Origin: Saccharicrinis aurantiacus
GTDB lineage: Bacteria; Bacteroidota; Bacteroidia; Bacteroidales; Marinilabiliaceae
Direction: 5' to 3'
DNA length: 64,000 nucleotides
Assembly (NCBI RefSeq): GCF_001660705.2
Contig: NZ_LYBV02000030.1
Location: 1 to 64,000 of the forward strand
This document shows, piece after piece, positions 52,976 to 62,675 of the stretch. Each line of letters starts with the position of its first letter. Position 1 is the stretch's first letter. A program made the position numbers and the translations under genes. The notes beneath the pieces were generated by a model, which saw nothing but the letters and a program-made list of their open reading frames with translations, searched no databases and was not told the DNA's origin.

Positions 52976-54580
52976 ATGATTAAAAACTATTTACTCTATA
53001 TACCAATTCTAGTATTAACTATTGTATCGTGTGCTAAAGAAACGAAGCCTGTTAATATTTTATATATCATGTCTGATGATCATACCACACAGGGCATTGG
53101 TGTATATGGAAGTAGACTTGCAAAATTAAATCCAACGCCAAATATTGATGCCTTGGCGGCGGATGGAATTGTATTCGATAATGTATTTTGTAACAATGCT
53201 ATTTGTACGCCTAGCCGGGCTAGTATTCTTACTGGGCAATATCCACAAACCAATGGAGTACTCGATTTGCACGCTGCCCTACCAATTGAGAAACAGTATC
53301 TGCCGCAGGAAATGAAAAAGCTTGGTTATCAAACTGCAGTTATAGGAAAGTGGCATTTGAAAAATGAACCCAGTAATTTTGATTATTACGAAGTGCTTCC
53401 TCTGCAAGGAAAATACCATAATCCAGATTTAATATGCCGAGATGGAAGTATTACTAGAACCATCAACTTTGGAAATGGGCATAAGCGTGAGCTTAAGGTT
53501 AATTCATACAAAGGTCATTCCTCAGACATTATTACTGATCGATCGCTAAATTGGCTTAAAAATAAGCGCGATAAATCTAAACCATTTATGCTGCTGCATC
53601 AGTTTAAGGCACCTCATGATATGTTTGAGTATGCCGAGCGATACAGTACTTACCTTGAGGATACTTATATTCCAGAACCAGCTAGTTTATATCAATCGGG
53701 AAACCATGGTTCCATAGCGACTAGGGGAGAAAATGATGCTCTAATACACGATATTGGTTCTTCTGTAGGAATGCGTAATACCATTAGAGGGATGGGGCGT
53801 ACTTTAAAAATGGGATTAGATTCTAATGATCCACAGCATAAACACAAGGCTTATCAAGAGTATTTGAAGCGTTATTTGCGTTGTGTAAAGGGAGTTGACG
53901 ATAATATTAAACGTCTTTTAGATTATCTTGAGGAAACGGGTGAGTTAGACAATACCATTATTATTTATACAGCTGATCAAGGTTTTATGCTAGGGGAGCA
54001 TGATTATACTGACAAACGCTGGATGTATGAAGAATCAATGCGCATGCCTTTCATTGTGCGTTATCCAAAAGCATTTGAAAGAGGGATACATAGTGATATG
54101 CTAATTAATAATACTGATTTTGCTCCTTCAATTATTGAAATGGCAGGAGGGATTGTACCAAAGTATATGCAAGGTTCTAGTTTTAAAAGTTATTTAGATA
54201 CAGGAGTAGAGCCCGCTGATTGGCGCACATCAACTTATTACAGATATTGGATGCATATGGGCAGTCGACATGCAAACCCAGCACATTTTGGTATTAGAAC
54301 TAAAGTTTATAAATTAATTTTCTTTTATGGCAGATATTATAAACCAGGAACAAAGTCAGATACCTGGGGGAGGTACGATTTTGATACTCCTGTAGCTTGG
54401 GAGTTTTATAATTTAAGGCAAGATCCCGAAGAAATGCAAAATGAGTATAACAATCCAAAATATGCCGATGTAATTGCTAATATGAAAGAAGATCTTTTAA
54501 AAAAGCGAGCAGATTTAAACGAAGAAGATGAAGATTATCCTCACATTCAGGAAGTGATCACAAAACATTGGAACGACTAA
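52976..54580 (+). CDS. S1-family sulfatase (formylglycine type), lipoprotein
   Basis: A 534-residue exported sulfatase with lipobox LTIVSC. Metal-binding DD appears at residues 34-35 (YIMSDDHTTQGIGVYG). The formylglycine signature is AICTPSRASILTG with Cys77. Further active-site segments are AVIGKWHLKNEP, LLHQFKAPHD, and IIYTADQGFMLGEHDY. The enzyme removes sulfate esters from the polymer or its oligosaccharides. Activation requires the formylglycine-generating enzyme or anSME encoded elsewhere. The subfamily, and so the regiospecificity, cannot be read here. Confidence 0.93.
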   Translation: MIKNYLLYIPILVLTIVSCAKETKPVNILYIMSDDHTTQGIGVYGSRLAKLNPTPNIDALAADGIVFDNVFCNNAICTPSRASILTGQYPQTNGVLDLHAALPIEKQYLPQEMKKLGYQTAVIGKWHLKNEPSNFDYYEVLPLQGKYHNPDLICRDGSITRTINFGNGHKRELKVNSYKGHSSDIITDRSLNWLKNKRDKSKPFMLLHQFKAPHDMFEYAERYSTYLEDTYIPEPASLYQSGNHGSIATRGENDALIHDIGSSVGMRNTIRGMGRTLKMGLDSNDPQHKHKAYQEYLKRYLRCVKGVDDNIKRLLDYLEETGELDNTIIIYTADQGFMLGEHDYTDKRWMYEESMRMPFIVRYPKAFERGIHSDMLINNTDFAPSIIEMAGGIVPKYMQGSSFKSYLDTGVEPADWRTSTYYRYWMHMGSRHANPAHFGIRTKVYKLIFFYGRYYKPGTKSDTWGRYDFDTPVAWEFYNLRQDPEEMQNEYNNPKYADVIANMKEDLLKKRADLNEEDEDYPHIQEVITKHWND

Positions 54581-54622
54581 TATAGCTTTAAACACCTTCA
54601 TAAACAGATAAGAAATACTACC

Positions 54623-57600
54623 ATGACAAATAAACTTATAATTCGCAAAGCATGGCAATTTTGCCTTTTTATTGCAATAATATTTTCAACCAATAGCTAT
54701 GCCCAAACAGGCGAAGAACAACTCTCTTTAAATGGCGATTGGAAATTCTATGCGATCGATGGCGAAGGTTCAAACTATATGAATATACAAGCATCGGAGG
54801 CAGATATAATTATTGATAATAGAGATGCAAGTGTTGAAAGAAAGGGGAGTTGGAAGTCATCAAAATTAGGGGCTAGAGAAACTAAATTTTATGGCATTGA
54901 TTACGAAAAACATAGTTATTCATTAACAGATTTAAAAGGTGGTAATAAAACAGATGATTCTTATATTAGGTTTTATCCTAATTTCAAAAAATCAGCTTAT
55001 TATGAGGTTTTTACCATTTATCCATTTTCATCTCACCTAACGGCTAAGTATAATGTAAAACATGCCCAGGGAATTACAACTCAATTTGTAAGTCAAAGAA
55101 CACGTTGTAATGAATGGATAAGCTTGGGGATTTATGACTTTAATAGTGCGGATAATAACTATATAGAATTGTCAGCGATTGTTAGTGGTGTTGTGGCTGC
55201 TGATGCGGTAATGTTCAGAGAGATATCTAAGGAACAATATCAACAAGCAAAAAAATTGCCTTCTCAAGTATACTTAACCAATTTCAACGATTCAGAGTGG
55301 CATAACCTAAAAGTACCTGGCCATTGGGGAATGATTAATGAATTTTCGAATTACACGGGTAAAGCGTGGTACCGTAAAGAAATACAAATTCCACAAACTT
55401 GGACGAAAGAGTCGGATGAAAGGTATTATTTGAAATTTGCTGGCGTTTATCATCTTTCGCGGGTTTATCTAAACGGAAAGTTTATCGGAAAGAATAGGGG
55501 AGGGTTTACTCCTTTTGAGTTTGATGTAACAGATGCTTTGAATTTTGATGGAAAAAACCTTATTGCAATTGAAGCTGATAATAGTGCTATTGTTGGAGCC
55601 ACATGGAATTGGGGAGGGATTATTCGTGATGTTATGCTCACAAAGAATAAAGATGTTAGGATTGATTATCAATACATTCATGCAGAACCTAATTTAGAAA
55701 AAGGTACAGCCCAATTAAAGCTTAAACTTAGAATTGAGAATAATTCATCAACGGAAAGATCCATTAAAATAAATAGTAATATAATCGATGGTTCTAAAAT
55801 AGCCACTTTAAATGGCACAGTAAAGGTTGGGCCAAATGGTGCAGAAGATGTTTATTTAGAAAGTAGTTTGAAATCGAAGGATGTTGAATTATGGCATTTT
55901 GATAACCCAAAGTTATATCAGATACAAACCAGCATCTCGGAAGGGAAAACAGTATTAAATAGAAAGGATGATCATTTCGGAATACGTAAAGTTGAACTAA
56001 CGAATTCTAAAATGCTATTAAATGGAGAGCCTGTCCGTTTGGCCGGGTTTAACAGGGTAAGTGAGCACCGTTACTGGGGATCTTCTGAACCATTGGAGGT
56101 GCTTGAAAAGGATGTTGACTTGATGAAAGAAGCAGGGGCTAATTTTATGCGCATTATGCATGGCACTCAGAATGAAAAGTTAATGGATTTATGCGATAAA
56201 AAGGGAATCTTAATATTTGAGGAGATTAATGTAAGAGATTTGGATAATGATGAATTTAGGGCAAACTATTATCCGCTTGCTAAGCTTGAAAAGGAAAAAG
56301 GAATTAAGCTTAATCCTGAAGAAGAAGAAATCTTAATGCTTGATGAACCTTACGTGATGCTAACTAAAAAGCATGGCATCGAAGTTTCAGAGAAGAACTA
56401 CTTTTTAGCAAAATATTGGTTAAAAGGTATGATTGAGCGCGATATGAATCATCCAAGTATTATTGGTTGGAGTGTAGGAAACGAGCTGAACAACCATTAC
56501 GAATATGGTCGCGATGTAATGGATTACGTAAGAACGGAGCTCGACCCTTATCGTTTGCTTACTTGTGTTAGTAATTCCGGACAAAAGAAAGATTATACAC
56601 CCGAAACTGACCCGAATACTTTTGTAGATATTATCATGCATAATATGTACCGCTGGCAGGGTAAACCTCAAGAAATATTAGATGCCTTACGCACCAAATG
56701 GCCTGATAAACCAATTTTTATATCCGAGTTTGGTTTCGATCCTTTCCCATCTACGGCTTTAGATTCTGATAAAGAAATATTCTCCGAGTGGACCAATAAC
56801 TTCCGACACAAAAACGAGTTTGTAATTGGAACTTCCATGTGGACATTTAATGATTATCGCAGTGGCTATGCAGCTACAACGGCTGAGGAAAATAGAGTTT
56901 GGGGTGTAATAACATCGTGGCGACAAAAAAGACGATTGTTTGATCGTATAAAAAAAGAGCATGCTCCGGTAACTGATATCGAAATTAGTAATATCGATTT
57001 TAACAGTAATACAGCAAATATCCGAATGCCTATTCGCAGCGCAAGTGATTACCCTAGCCATGCCATGTATAACTATACATTGGCTTATAAATTTAGGAAT
57101 AATAAGGGCGAAATTATTTCGAAAAATAGCATAGAGTTGCCAGATTTAAAACCTACTGATGAAGAATGGAAAGGTACTATCTCATGGAAGGCTCTACCTT
57201 CTGATATTTTAGATTTAACTGTTAGTTTGGTAACACCAACCAATTATTCAAGGTTAGATAAAACCATTTCATTTCAGAATGCTATTACACCAGAAATATC
57301 AGAAATAATTCCTGGAAAGAATGCTGTAAGAATCATGTTTGATAAGGTTCCGAATGCAACAGAATACTTTGTAAAGTATACCGGAACAGATGGTGTTGAA
57401 TACGAATCTTATAAAACAATAACTGACCGTATTGATATTGATAGTTTAGAAAGTGGTATAAAATATACTTTTAAACTGTATGCACTTAACGATAAAGGAT
57501 TAAGTAAGCCATCTGCAGTAAAAGAGGAAACAACAAATAGCAAAATACTGCCTCCTGTTATTTGGGATTCGTTTATAGCTGATAATAAGTTGGTAATTGG

Positions 57601-57805
57601 CTATTCAAGTGATTTTGAAGATGGCGATTATACCTTTAAATATGGAAAGTCTAAAAATAATTTAGACAAAGAGTTTACTTCAAATGTGAGAGGTATGGTT
57701 TCTATTGATTTAGAGGATGAGGAAACGTTTTATTTTAAAATGAAAAGAGCAGTTAATTCAGAAGACAGTAATTGGTCGCAAATAGGCAAAGTGACTAAAA
57801 AGTAA
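54623..57805 (+). CDS. GH2-family beta-galactosidase-like enzyme with golvesin-like insert and FN3 tail
   Basis: A 1060-residue exported protein (signal FCLFIAIIFSTNSYAQ). The GH2 sugar-binding domain starts LSLNGDWKFYAID and continues at LKVPGHWGMINEF, GKAWYRKEIQIP, FAGVYHLSRVYLNGKFIG. Between residues about 50 and 195 it is interrupted by a golvesin/CBM-like domain (YYEVFTIYPFSSHLTAKYNV). The TIM barrel has acid/base WSVGNELNNH (Glu about 620) and nucleophile ISEFGFD (Glu about 701). FN3-like domains finish the protein. Probably an exo-beta-galactosidase acting on galactan oligosaccharides, by analogy with agar/carrageenan loci; other beta-glycosides are possible. Confidence 0.88.
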   Translation: MTNKLIIRKAWQFCLFIAIIFSTNSYAQTGEEQLSLNGDWKFYAIDGEGSNYMNIQASEADIIIDNRDASVERKGSWKSSKLGARETKFYGIDYEKHSYSLTDLKGGNKTDDSYIRFYPNFKKSAYYEVFTIYPFSSHLTAKYNVKHAQGITTQFVSQRTRCNEWISLGIYDFNSADNNYIELSAIVSGVVAADAVMFREISKEQYQQAKKLPSQVYLTNFNDSEWHNLKVPGHWGMINEFSNYTGKAWYRKEIQIPQTWTKESDERYYLKFAGVYHLSRVYLNGKFIGKNRGGFTPFEFDVTDALNFDGKNLIAIEADNSAIVGATWNWGGIIRDVMLTKNKDVRIDYQYIHAEPNLEKGTAQLKLKLRIENNSSTERSIKINSNIIDGSKIATLNGTVKVGPNGAEDVYLESSLKSKDVELWHFDNPKLYQIQTSISEGKTVLNRKDDHFGIRKVELTNSKMLLNGEPVRLAGFNRVSEHRYWGSSEPLEVLEKDVDLMKEAGANFMRIMHGTQNEKLMDLCDKKGILIFEEINVRDLDNDEFRANYYPLAKLEKEKGIKLNPEEEEILMLDEPYVMLTKKHGIEVSEKNYFLAKYWLKGMIERDMNHPSIIGWSVGNELNNHYEYGRDVMDYVRTELDPYRLLTCVSNSGQKKDYTPETDPNTFVDIIMHNMYRWQGKPQEILDALRTKWPDKPIFISEFGFDPFPSTALDSDKEIFSEWTNNFRHKNEFVIGTSMWTFNDYRSGYAATTAEENRVWGVITSWRQKRRLFDRIKKEHAPVTDIEISNIDFNSNTANIRMPIRSASDYPSHAMYNYTLAYKFRNNKGEIISKNSIELPDLKPTDEEWKGTISWKALPSDILDLTVSLVTPTNYSRLDKTISFQNAITPEISEIIPGKNAVRIMFDKVPNATEYFVKYTGTDGVEYESYKTITDRIDIDSLESGIKYTFKLYALNDKGLSKPSAVKEETTNSKILPPVIWDSFIADNKLVIGYSSDFEDGDYTFKYGKSKNNLDKEFTSNVRGMVSIDLEDEETFYFKMKRAVNSEDSNWSQIGKVTKK

Positions 57806-57825
57806 ATCTAAAAAAATCTACACAA

Positions 57826-58860
57826 ATGAAATATTTGAAATTAATTGTACTAATTATTACTCTGGGTTTAACCCAACTCAGTGTTTCGCAATCATCACAA
57901 CAATTACCAAAAGGGACCAAAGAAAATTATACTAAGTATATAGATTATAGTATCTCTGATGAGTTTAATGGTAAAGGTTTGGATCTTACTAAATGGGGAC
58001 GACGCAATACAGGAGGCTATATGGTTGAAAGATACCATGCAGATAGTACATTGGTTGTAATGGAACAGGATGGCGATGCAAAATATGTATCTATAAAAGC
58101 AAGTGCTAAAGATGGTCCTATTAGAACTGCTGGTATTGTTTCTCGTGCATCAGGATATTATGGCTTTTATGTGGTGAAGTTTCGTTACCGAGGTTTCGAT
58201 TCTGATGATGTTAGAACAAACAAATCAATATGGCACCCTTCAGTTTGGTCGGGTTGTCAGGATAATATAGATGGCGTAAAGCGTACAACAGTAAAAGGGA
58301 AAAGTCCTTGGTTAGAGATTGATTTTATGGAGTGGGAAACAGGTCCAAATGGATGGAGTTGTGATGCACCTGCTCGTTTTACAGATAGTAAGGGGAAGAA
58401 ACGTAAAGTTATTACCAAAGGTCCAGGTTTAGAGAAAGCAATCTTAAATGAACCCGTTAATATTATGGACGACAGATGGCAAACAATTGGTTTGGAGTAT
58501 TCTCCTGATCATCTTAAAATTTGGGCTTGGGATGGTAATAATTGGAATCATATTGGTGAGAGAGTCGCCACATTTGTAGATGTAGATGAGGCTGCTCCCG
58601 AGAAAAGTTATACCATTAGTACTATTGGAAAACCAGCACGTACACCTATGTTTTGGTTATTAGGTAATGTAGTTTCGCGTTATTTGTATCCTAAAATTGA
58701 AGATGGAACATCAAAGTATAATAAGGATGATTTGGCAGTGGATTTTGATTATTTCAGATACTATCGACATGCCTCAGCTGAAAAATTAGATTGGAGTTGG
58801 GAGAATGAGCTACCCAATGGAGGTGGAAAAATTCAGAAACAAAAATGTCCGGTAAAATAA
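57826..58860 (+). CDS. GH16-family endo-hydrolase (agarase/carrageenase/porphyranase-like)
   Basis: A 344-residue secreted enzyme (signal LKLIVLIITLGLTQLSVSQ). GH16 catalytic motif WLEIDFMEW with nucleophile Glu164, Asp166 and acid/base Glu169 (ExDxxE, the beta-bulge form). Other landmarks are DEFNGKGLDLTKWGRR, GPIRTAGIVSRASGYYGFYV and FDYFRYYRH near the end. The beta-bulge type is shared by agarases, porphyranases, carrageenases and laminarinases. With a sulfatase, GH2 and LacI/symporter neighbours, a sulfated galactan is the most likely substrate. It is the endo-acting enzyme of the cluster. Confidence 0.9.
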   Translation: MKYLKLIVLIITLGLTQLSVSQSSQQLPKGTKENYTKYIDYSISDEFNGKGLDLTKWGRRNTGGYMVERYHADSTLVVMEQDGDAKYVSIKASAKDGPIRTAGIVSRASGYYGFYVVKFRYRGFDSDDVRTNKSIWHPSVWSGCQDNIDGVKRTTVKGKSPWLEIDFMEWETGPNGWSCDAPARFTDSKGKKRKVITKGPGLEKAILNEPVNIMDDRWQTIGLEYSPDHLKIWAWDGNNWNHIGERVATFVDVDEAAPEKSYTISTIGKPARTPMFWLLGNVVSRYLYPKIEDGTSKYNKDDLAVDFDYFRYYRHASAEKLDWSWENELPNGGGKIQKQKCPVK

Positions 58861-58871
58861 AAAATAACTAT

Positions 58872-59963
58872 ATGAAAAACCTATTAATAATAGCAACATT
58901 AACGCTTTTGATAGTATCGTGCCATCATAATAAAACACAAAATACTGCTTTAAACCTTAAGTTTGGTACGGTAGCGCGTCAATCTATATTTAGTGGTGGC
59001 GATACCTTAACGCATTGGGGTGCTTCCATTGTTAAGGGAGAAGATGGTTTATACCATATGTATTATTCGCGTTGGAAGAAAGATTTAAATTGGGCATGGG
59101 TAACACATTCAGAGATTGCTCATGCCGTTGCCAAATCACCCTTTGGACCCTTTGAGCATAAGAATGTAACACTACCAGTCCGTGGAGCTGAGTATTGGGA
59201 TGGCCTTTGTACACACAATCCAACAGTGCATAAATTTGAAGGAAAATACTATTTGTATTATATGGGAAATACCGGTAATGGCAAAAACCTTTGTATCCCA
59301 GGTAAAATCATCTACAATTGGGAACATAGAAATAACCAGCGTATTGGTGTGGCTGTTGCCGATGATCCTAATGGACCATGGAAACGTATGGATACTCCCT
59401 TAATTGATGTGAGTAAAGATAGTACTGCTATGGATGCCTTATTGGTTAGTAACCCATCCATAACCCAAGGGCCTGATGGAAATTACCTGATGGTATATAA
59501 GGCTGTTGGTAAAAAGAAAAAGAGAATTTCTGGCGGCCCAGTGGTGCATTGTGTGGCAACATCTGATAGCCCAACTGGTCCTTTTAAGAAATATGATTTT
59601 CCAGTTTTTACTGCCGATGGGCACGATTTTCCTGCTGAAGATCCATCAATTTGGTATCAGAATGGTAAATACCGAGCAATAGTTAAAGACATGCATGGTG
59701 CCTTCACCAGCGAAGGACAAGCTTTAGTCTACTTTGAGTCAAAGGATGGTTTTGATTGGAAATTGGCCCCAAAACCCCTAGCATCAAAACTTCAGATTAA
59801 GTTAAAAGATGGAAATGTTATGAAACTAAACCATCTTGAACGTCCGCAAATGTATTTGGAGGATGGAAAAGCCATAGCCATTGTTTGTGCTGCCGACACT
59901 ATCGACTCCGATGGTGTGATTCATTCATGGAATGTCCAAATTCCTATAATTACTGAGGAATAA
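58872..59963 (+). CDS. GH43/GH117-type five-bladed beta-propeller glycosidase, lipoprotein
   Basis: A 363-residue lipoprotein (lipobox LIVSC after LLIIATLTL). The body has propeller-blade repeats typical of GH43/GH32/GH117/GH130 clans: GASIVKGEDGLYHMYYSRWK, NPTVHKFEGKYYLYYMGNTG, SNPSITQGPDGNYLMVYKAV, EDPSIWYQNGKYRAIVKDMH and ERPQMYLEDGKAIAIVC. The acidic residues of each blade (GED, AED) are candidates for catalysis. In an agar- or carrageenan-type locus, a GH117-like alpha-anhydrogalactosidase is the likeliest partner for GH16/GH2, but the family cannot be settled from motifs. ATG 58872 follows an upstream in-frame ATG at 58845 that would overlap the GH16 gene; the lipoprotein signal favours 58872. 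Confidence 0.75.
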   Translation: MKNLLIIATLTLLIVSCHHNKTQNTALNLKFGTVARQSIFSGGDTLTHWGASIVKGEDGLYHMYYSRWKKDLNWAWVTHSEIAHAVAKSPFGPFEHKNVTLPVRGAEYWDGLCTHNPTVHKFEGKYYLYYMGNTGNGKNLCIPGKIIYNWEHRNNQRIGVAVADDPNGPWKRMDTPLIDVSKDSTAMDALLVSNPSITQGPDGNYLMVYKAVGKKKKRISGGPVVHCVATSDSPTGPFKKYDFPVFTADGHDFPAEDPSIWYQNGKYRAIVKDMHGAFTSEGQALVYFESKDGFDWKLAPKPLASKLQIKLKDGNVMKLNHLERPQMYLEDGKAIAIVCAADTIDSDGVIHSWNVQIPIITEE

Positions 59964-60069
59964 TAGTTTAGATTATACAATAATTTAAGGATGGTATTGG
60001 TTTATGGTGTTTGATTATATTTCTACCTTGTGAAATTTTATAGTTTTTCAATTTACTAGATCCACGAGC

Positions 60070-60759
60070 ATGAAAAATATACTTTTAAGTGCACTCAATT
60101 TGCTCATCTTATTATCGTGTTCAAATGGCAGAGGTAAAGAGCTTAGTAGACATAGGCATTTTACTTCAGATACTATTCTAGGCACAAGGCAAATAACAGA
60201 TGAGTTGGCAGGTTCAACTTATCGTAAAAGAGCAAATGTTTATTTCACTATTATTAAATCTGACACTTCGGAATATAAGCCGGTTTTTTATGAGTTAAAA
60301 GAAGATGGGAGGATAGTTATAGATCAAAACCTTGATTATTCAACGCGGTCAAGTACATATGCGAAAAGCCTTCAAGAATTGCAACTTATTCTGCCTAAAG
60401 CGGCTGAAGATTATAACTTCGATTCATTAAAATATATGTATTATGGACGATTAATACAATCGGGAGATTTGGCTATAACAATTACAAATGAATACAAAAA
60501 CAGATTTGGAGAAAGTGAAATAATCAGGACAAGTGACTATTCTAAGATTTCTAACTTCTTAATGGAATCTACCTTAGTGAGGGATTTGAATCAGTTATTT
60601 AGTCATCATTCAAAGTATATTGAGAAGCTTGGAATTGAGAAAGCTTTCTTCACAGATAATGTAGAAGTTATTAAACAAAGCCTTCCTGAAGGAGACAGCA
60701 CAAAAGTTCCTGATAAAGTGATTGATTTTATGATTTGGCTCGAGTTTAATGACGATTAA
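60070..60759 (+). CDS. Hypothetical lipoprotein
   Basis: A 229-residue lipoprotein (lipobox LLSCSN). The mature part is mixed alpha/beta with no domain I recognise; it contains many Thr/Ser and Tyr residues and two predicted helices near the end (VIKQSLPEGDSTKV). It stands alone between the polysaccharide operon and hisS, with 106 bp upstream. Function unknown. Confidence 0.65.
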   Translation: MKNILLSALNLLILLSCSNGRGKELSRHRHFTSDTILGTRQITDELAGSTYRKRANVYFTIIKSDTSEYKPVFYELKEDGRIVIDQNLDYSTRSSTYAKSLQELQLILPKAAEDYNFDSLKYMYYGRLIQSGDLAITITNEYKNRFGESEIIRTSDYSKISNFLMESTLVRDLNQLFSHHSKYIEKLGIEKAFFTDNVEVIKQSLPEGDSTKVPDKVIDFMIWLEFNDD

Positions 60760-61101
60760 TTTTATTAAAGTCTCAGGCTACTATTTTTTACCAAAAGCAC
60801 CAAAATAGAATTATAAGCAAAATATAAACTATTAACATCACTTACAATCCAATACATTTGACACTGATAGAGTGATCTATTAGCCGAATATGAATACGCT
60901 TATAATTACTAAGAATTAATATTCAATCAGAATAGAGTAGGGGGGATTCAAATTCGAATTCCCTCTTTGTATATTACAACAATTTAAATATTTTTCAAAC
61001 CACAAGAATTTCCAAATTATATTCAACTCGTTTAATTAAGCTTTCCACATCTCAGTTAAATTCATAACTTTGCGGCTTCAATAATAAAACAATAAAATAA
61101 A
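60760..61101. other. 342-bp intergenic region with hisS promoter-like element
   Basis: No gene. An imperfect palindromic GGGGGATTC...GAATTCCCTC at about 60940-60965 may terminate the upstream gene. At 61065-61072 TAACTTTG matches the Bacteroidota -7 consensus, 30 bp before the hisS start. Confidence 0.5.
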
Positions 61102-62463
61102 ATGGCTCAAAAACCAAGTATACCAAAGGGAACAAGAGATTTTTCGCCTGTTGAAATGGCAAAGCGTAACTATATTTTCGATACAATTAAATCGGTATTT
61201 TTAAAATATGGATATCAGCCTATTGAAACTCCGGCAATGGAAAACCTCAGTACTTTAATGGGTAAGTATGGTGAAGAAGGCGATAAACTTTTATTTAAAA
61301 TATTGAATTCAGGCGATTATTTAGCTAAGGCTGATGAGAGTTTATTGGCACAAAAGAATTCTGTTAAAACAACCACTCAAATCTCTGAAAAAGGCTTGCG
61401 TTACGATTTAACTGTACCTTTCGCACGATTTGTTGTGCAGCATCAAAACGAGATTACATTTCCATTTAAGCGTTATCAAATTCAACCAGTTTGGAGAGCT
61501 GATCGTCCACAAAAAGGGCGTTATCGCGAGTTCTTTCAATGCGATGTTGATGTGGTGGGTTCAAATTCATTATTTAACGAAGTTGAATTAATTCAGATTG
61601 TTGATGATGTATACAAAGCACTAAATATTAATGTGCTTGTAAAAATGAATAACCGTAAAATTTTAACAGGAATAGCTGAAATTATCGGTGAGGCTGATAA
61701 AATTATAGATATTACTGTAGCCATTGATAAGCTTGATAAAATTGGTTTAGATAAGGTAAACGAAGAGTTAGCTGCAAAAGGACTAAACACTGAGGCCATA
61801 GATAAGCTACAACCTATTATCAATTTAGGAGGTACAAACGCCGAGAAAATTGAAACTCTTAAAACCGTATTGGCTTCGTCGGAAGTTGGTTTAAAGGGAG
61901 TTGAGGAGATTGAGAAAGTATTAAATTATATTGAAGGAGTTGGTGTAAAAACAGAGGTTGAACTAGACCTTACTTTAGCTCGAGGACTTAATTATTATAC
62001 CGGAGCAATTTTTGAAGTGAAAGCTTTAGATATGGAAATTGGTAGCATTACTGGAGGTGGACGTTATGATGACTTAACGGGTATCTTTGGTTTAAAAGAT
62101 GTATCAGGAGTTGGTATTTCATTTGGAGCTGATAGAATATACGATGTAATGAATCAATTAGATTTATATCCTAAAGATTCTATTGTATCTACTCGTTTAT
62201 TATTTATCAATTTTGGAGAACAAGAAGCACTTTATTCATTAAATGCCTTACAAGAAATTAGAGAAGCTGGTATTAATGCAGAGTTATTTCCTGACGCAGC
62301 AAAAATGAAAAAGCAAATGAATTACGCCAATAAAAAAGAAATTGCATTTGTAGCATTGGTGGGAGAAAATGAAATGAAGGAAGGAAAAATCACTCTAAAA
62401 AATATGAACTCTGGTGAGCAAAATCTTCTTACCGTAAAAGAGTTAATTGAAGCGGTTAGATAA
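61102..62463 (+). CDS. hisS: Histidyl-tRNA synthetase
   Basis: A 453-residue class II synthetase that charges tRNA-His in the cytoplasm. Motif 1 region is [12 protein letters not shown]; motif 2 is [20 protein letters not shown]; the histidine-binding signatures are [15 protein letters not shown] and [13 protein letters not shown]; motif 3 is [12 protein letters not shown]. The C-terminal anticodon-binding domain occupies about residues 360-453. Length and motifs are standard for bacterial HisRS. A strong terminator follows 22 bp after the stop, so the gene is a single unit. Confidence 0.97.
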   Translation: MAQKPSIPKGTRDFSPVEMAKRNYIFDTIKSVFLKYGYQPIETPAMENLSTLMGKYGEEGDKLLFKILNSGDYLAKADESLLAQKNSVKTTTQISEKGLRYDLTVPFARFVVQHQNEITFPFKRYQIQPVWRADRPQKGRYREFFQCDVDVVGSNSLFNEVELIQIVDDVYKALNINVLVKMNNRKILTGIAEIIGEADKIIDITVAIDKLDKIGLDKVNEELAAKGLNTEAIDKLQPIINLGGTNAEKIETLKTVLASSEVGLKGVEEIEKVLNYIEGVGVKTEVELDLTLARGLNYYTGAIFEVKALDMEIGSITGGGRYDDLTGIFGLKDVSGVGISFGADRIYDVMNQLDLYPKDSIVSTRLLFINFGEQEALYSLNALQEIREAGINAELFPDAAKMKKQMNYANKKEIAFVALVGENEMKEGKITLKNMNSGEQNLLTVKELIEAVR

Positions 62464-62484
62464 ATAACACTTCATTATAAGATT

Positions 62485-62518
62485 AACCCGAACTCTACTT
62501 GTAGAGTTCGGGTTTTTT
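62485..62518 (+). terminator. Rho-independent terminator of hisS
   Basis: 14-bp perfect stem AACCCGAACTCTAC / GTAGAGTTCGGGTT with a 2-base TT between the arms (effective loop of four or more), followed by TTTT. Confidence 0.9.
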
Positions 62519-62574
62519 GTTTAAATATATAATTTAATGTTAATAAGTGTTTAAGGATTGTTTTGTTGGCCAAA

Positions 62575-62594
62575 TATTTTTGAGTTCCCCCCCC
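62575..62594 (+). promoter_or_regulatory. -7-like box followed by an 8-base C tract
   Basis: TATTTTTG at 62575-62582 matches the TAnnTTTG consensus, and a run of eight Cs follows at 62587-62594, where transcription would start. The adaptor gene begins 82 bp later. A C homopolymer is unusual in this AT-rich sequence and could vary in length. Confidence 0.45.
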
Positions 62595-62675
62595 TATTTA
62601 GATCCTTTTTACCTGTATTTCTGAGAATCATTAATTAGTTTTGAGCATTCCCAATAACGAAATATTTTTTAATCT

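Noticed and set aside
48771-59963. SusC/SusD pair within the catabolic cluster
   Set aside because: No TonB-dependent receptor or SusD-like lipoprotein is encoded in this stretch.
60943-60966. GGGGGATTC...GAATTCCC resembling the tRNA 3' end
   Set aside because: Only the GGGGGATTC part agrees with the tRNA-Ser T-arm; it lies on the wrong side of the integrase and is better seen as a palindrome.
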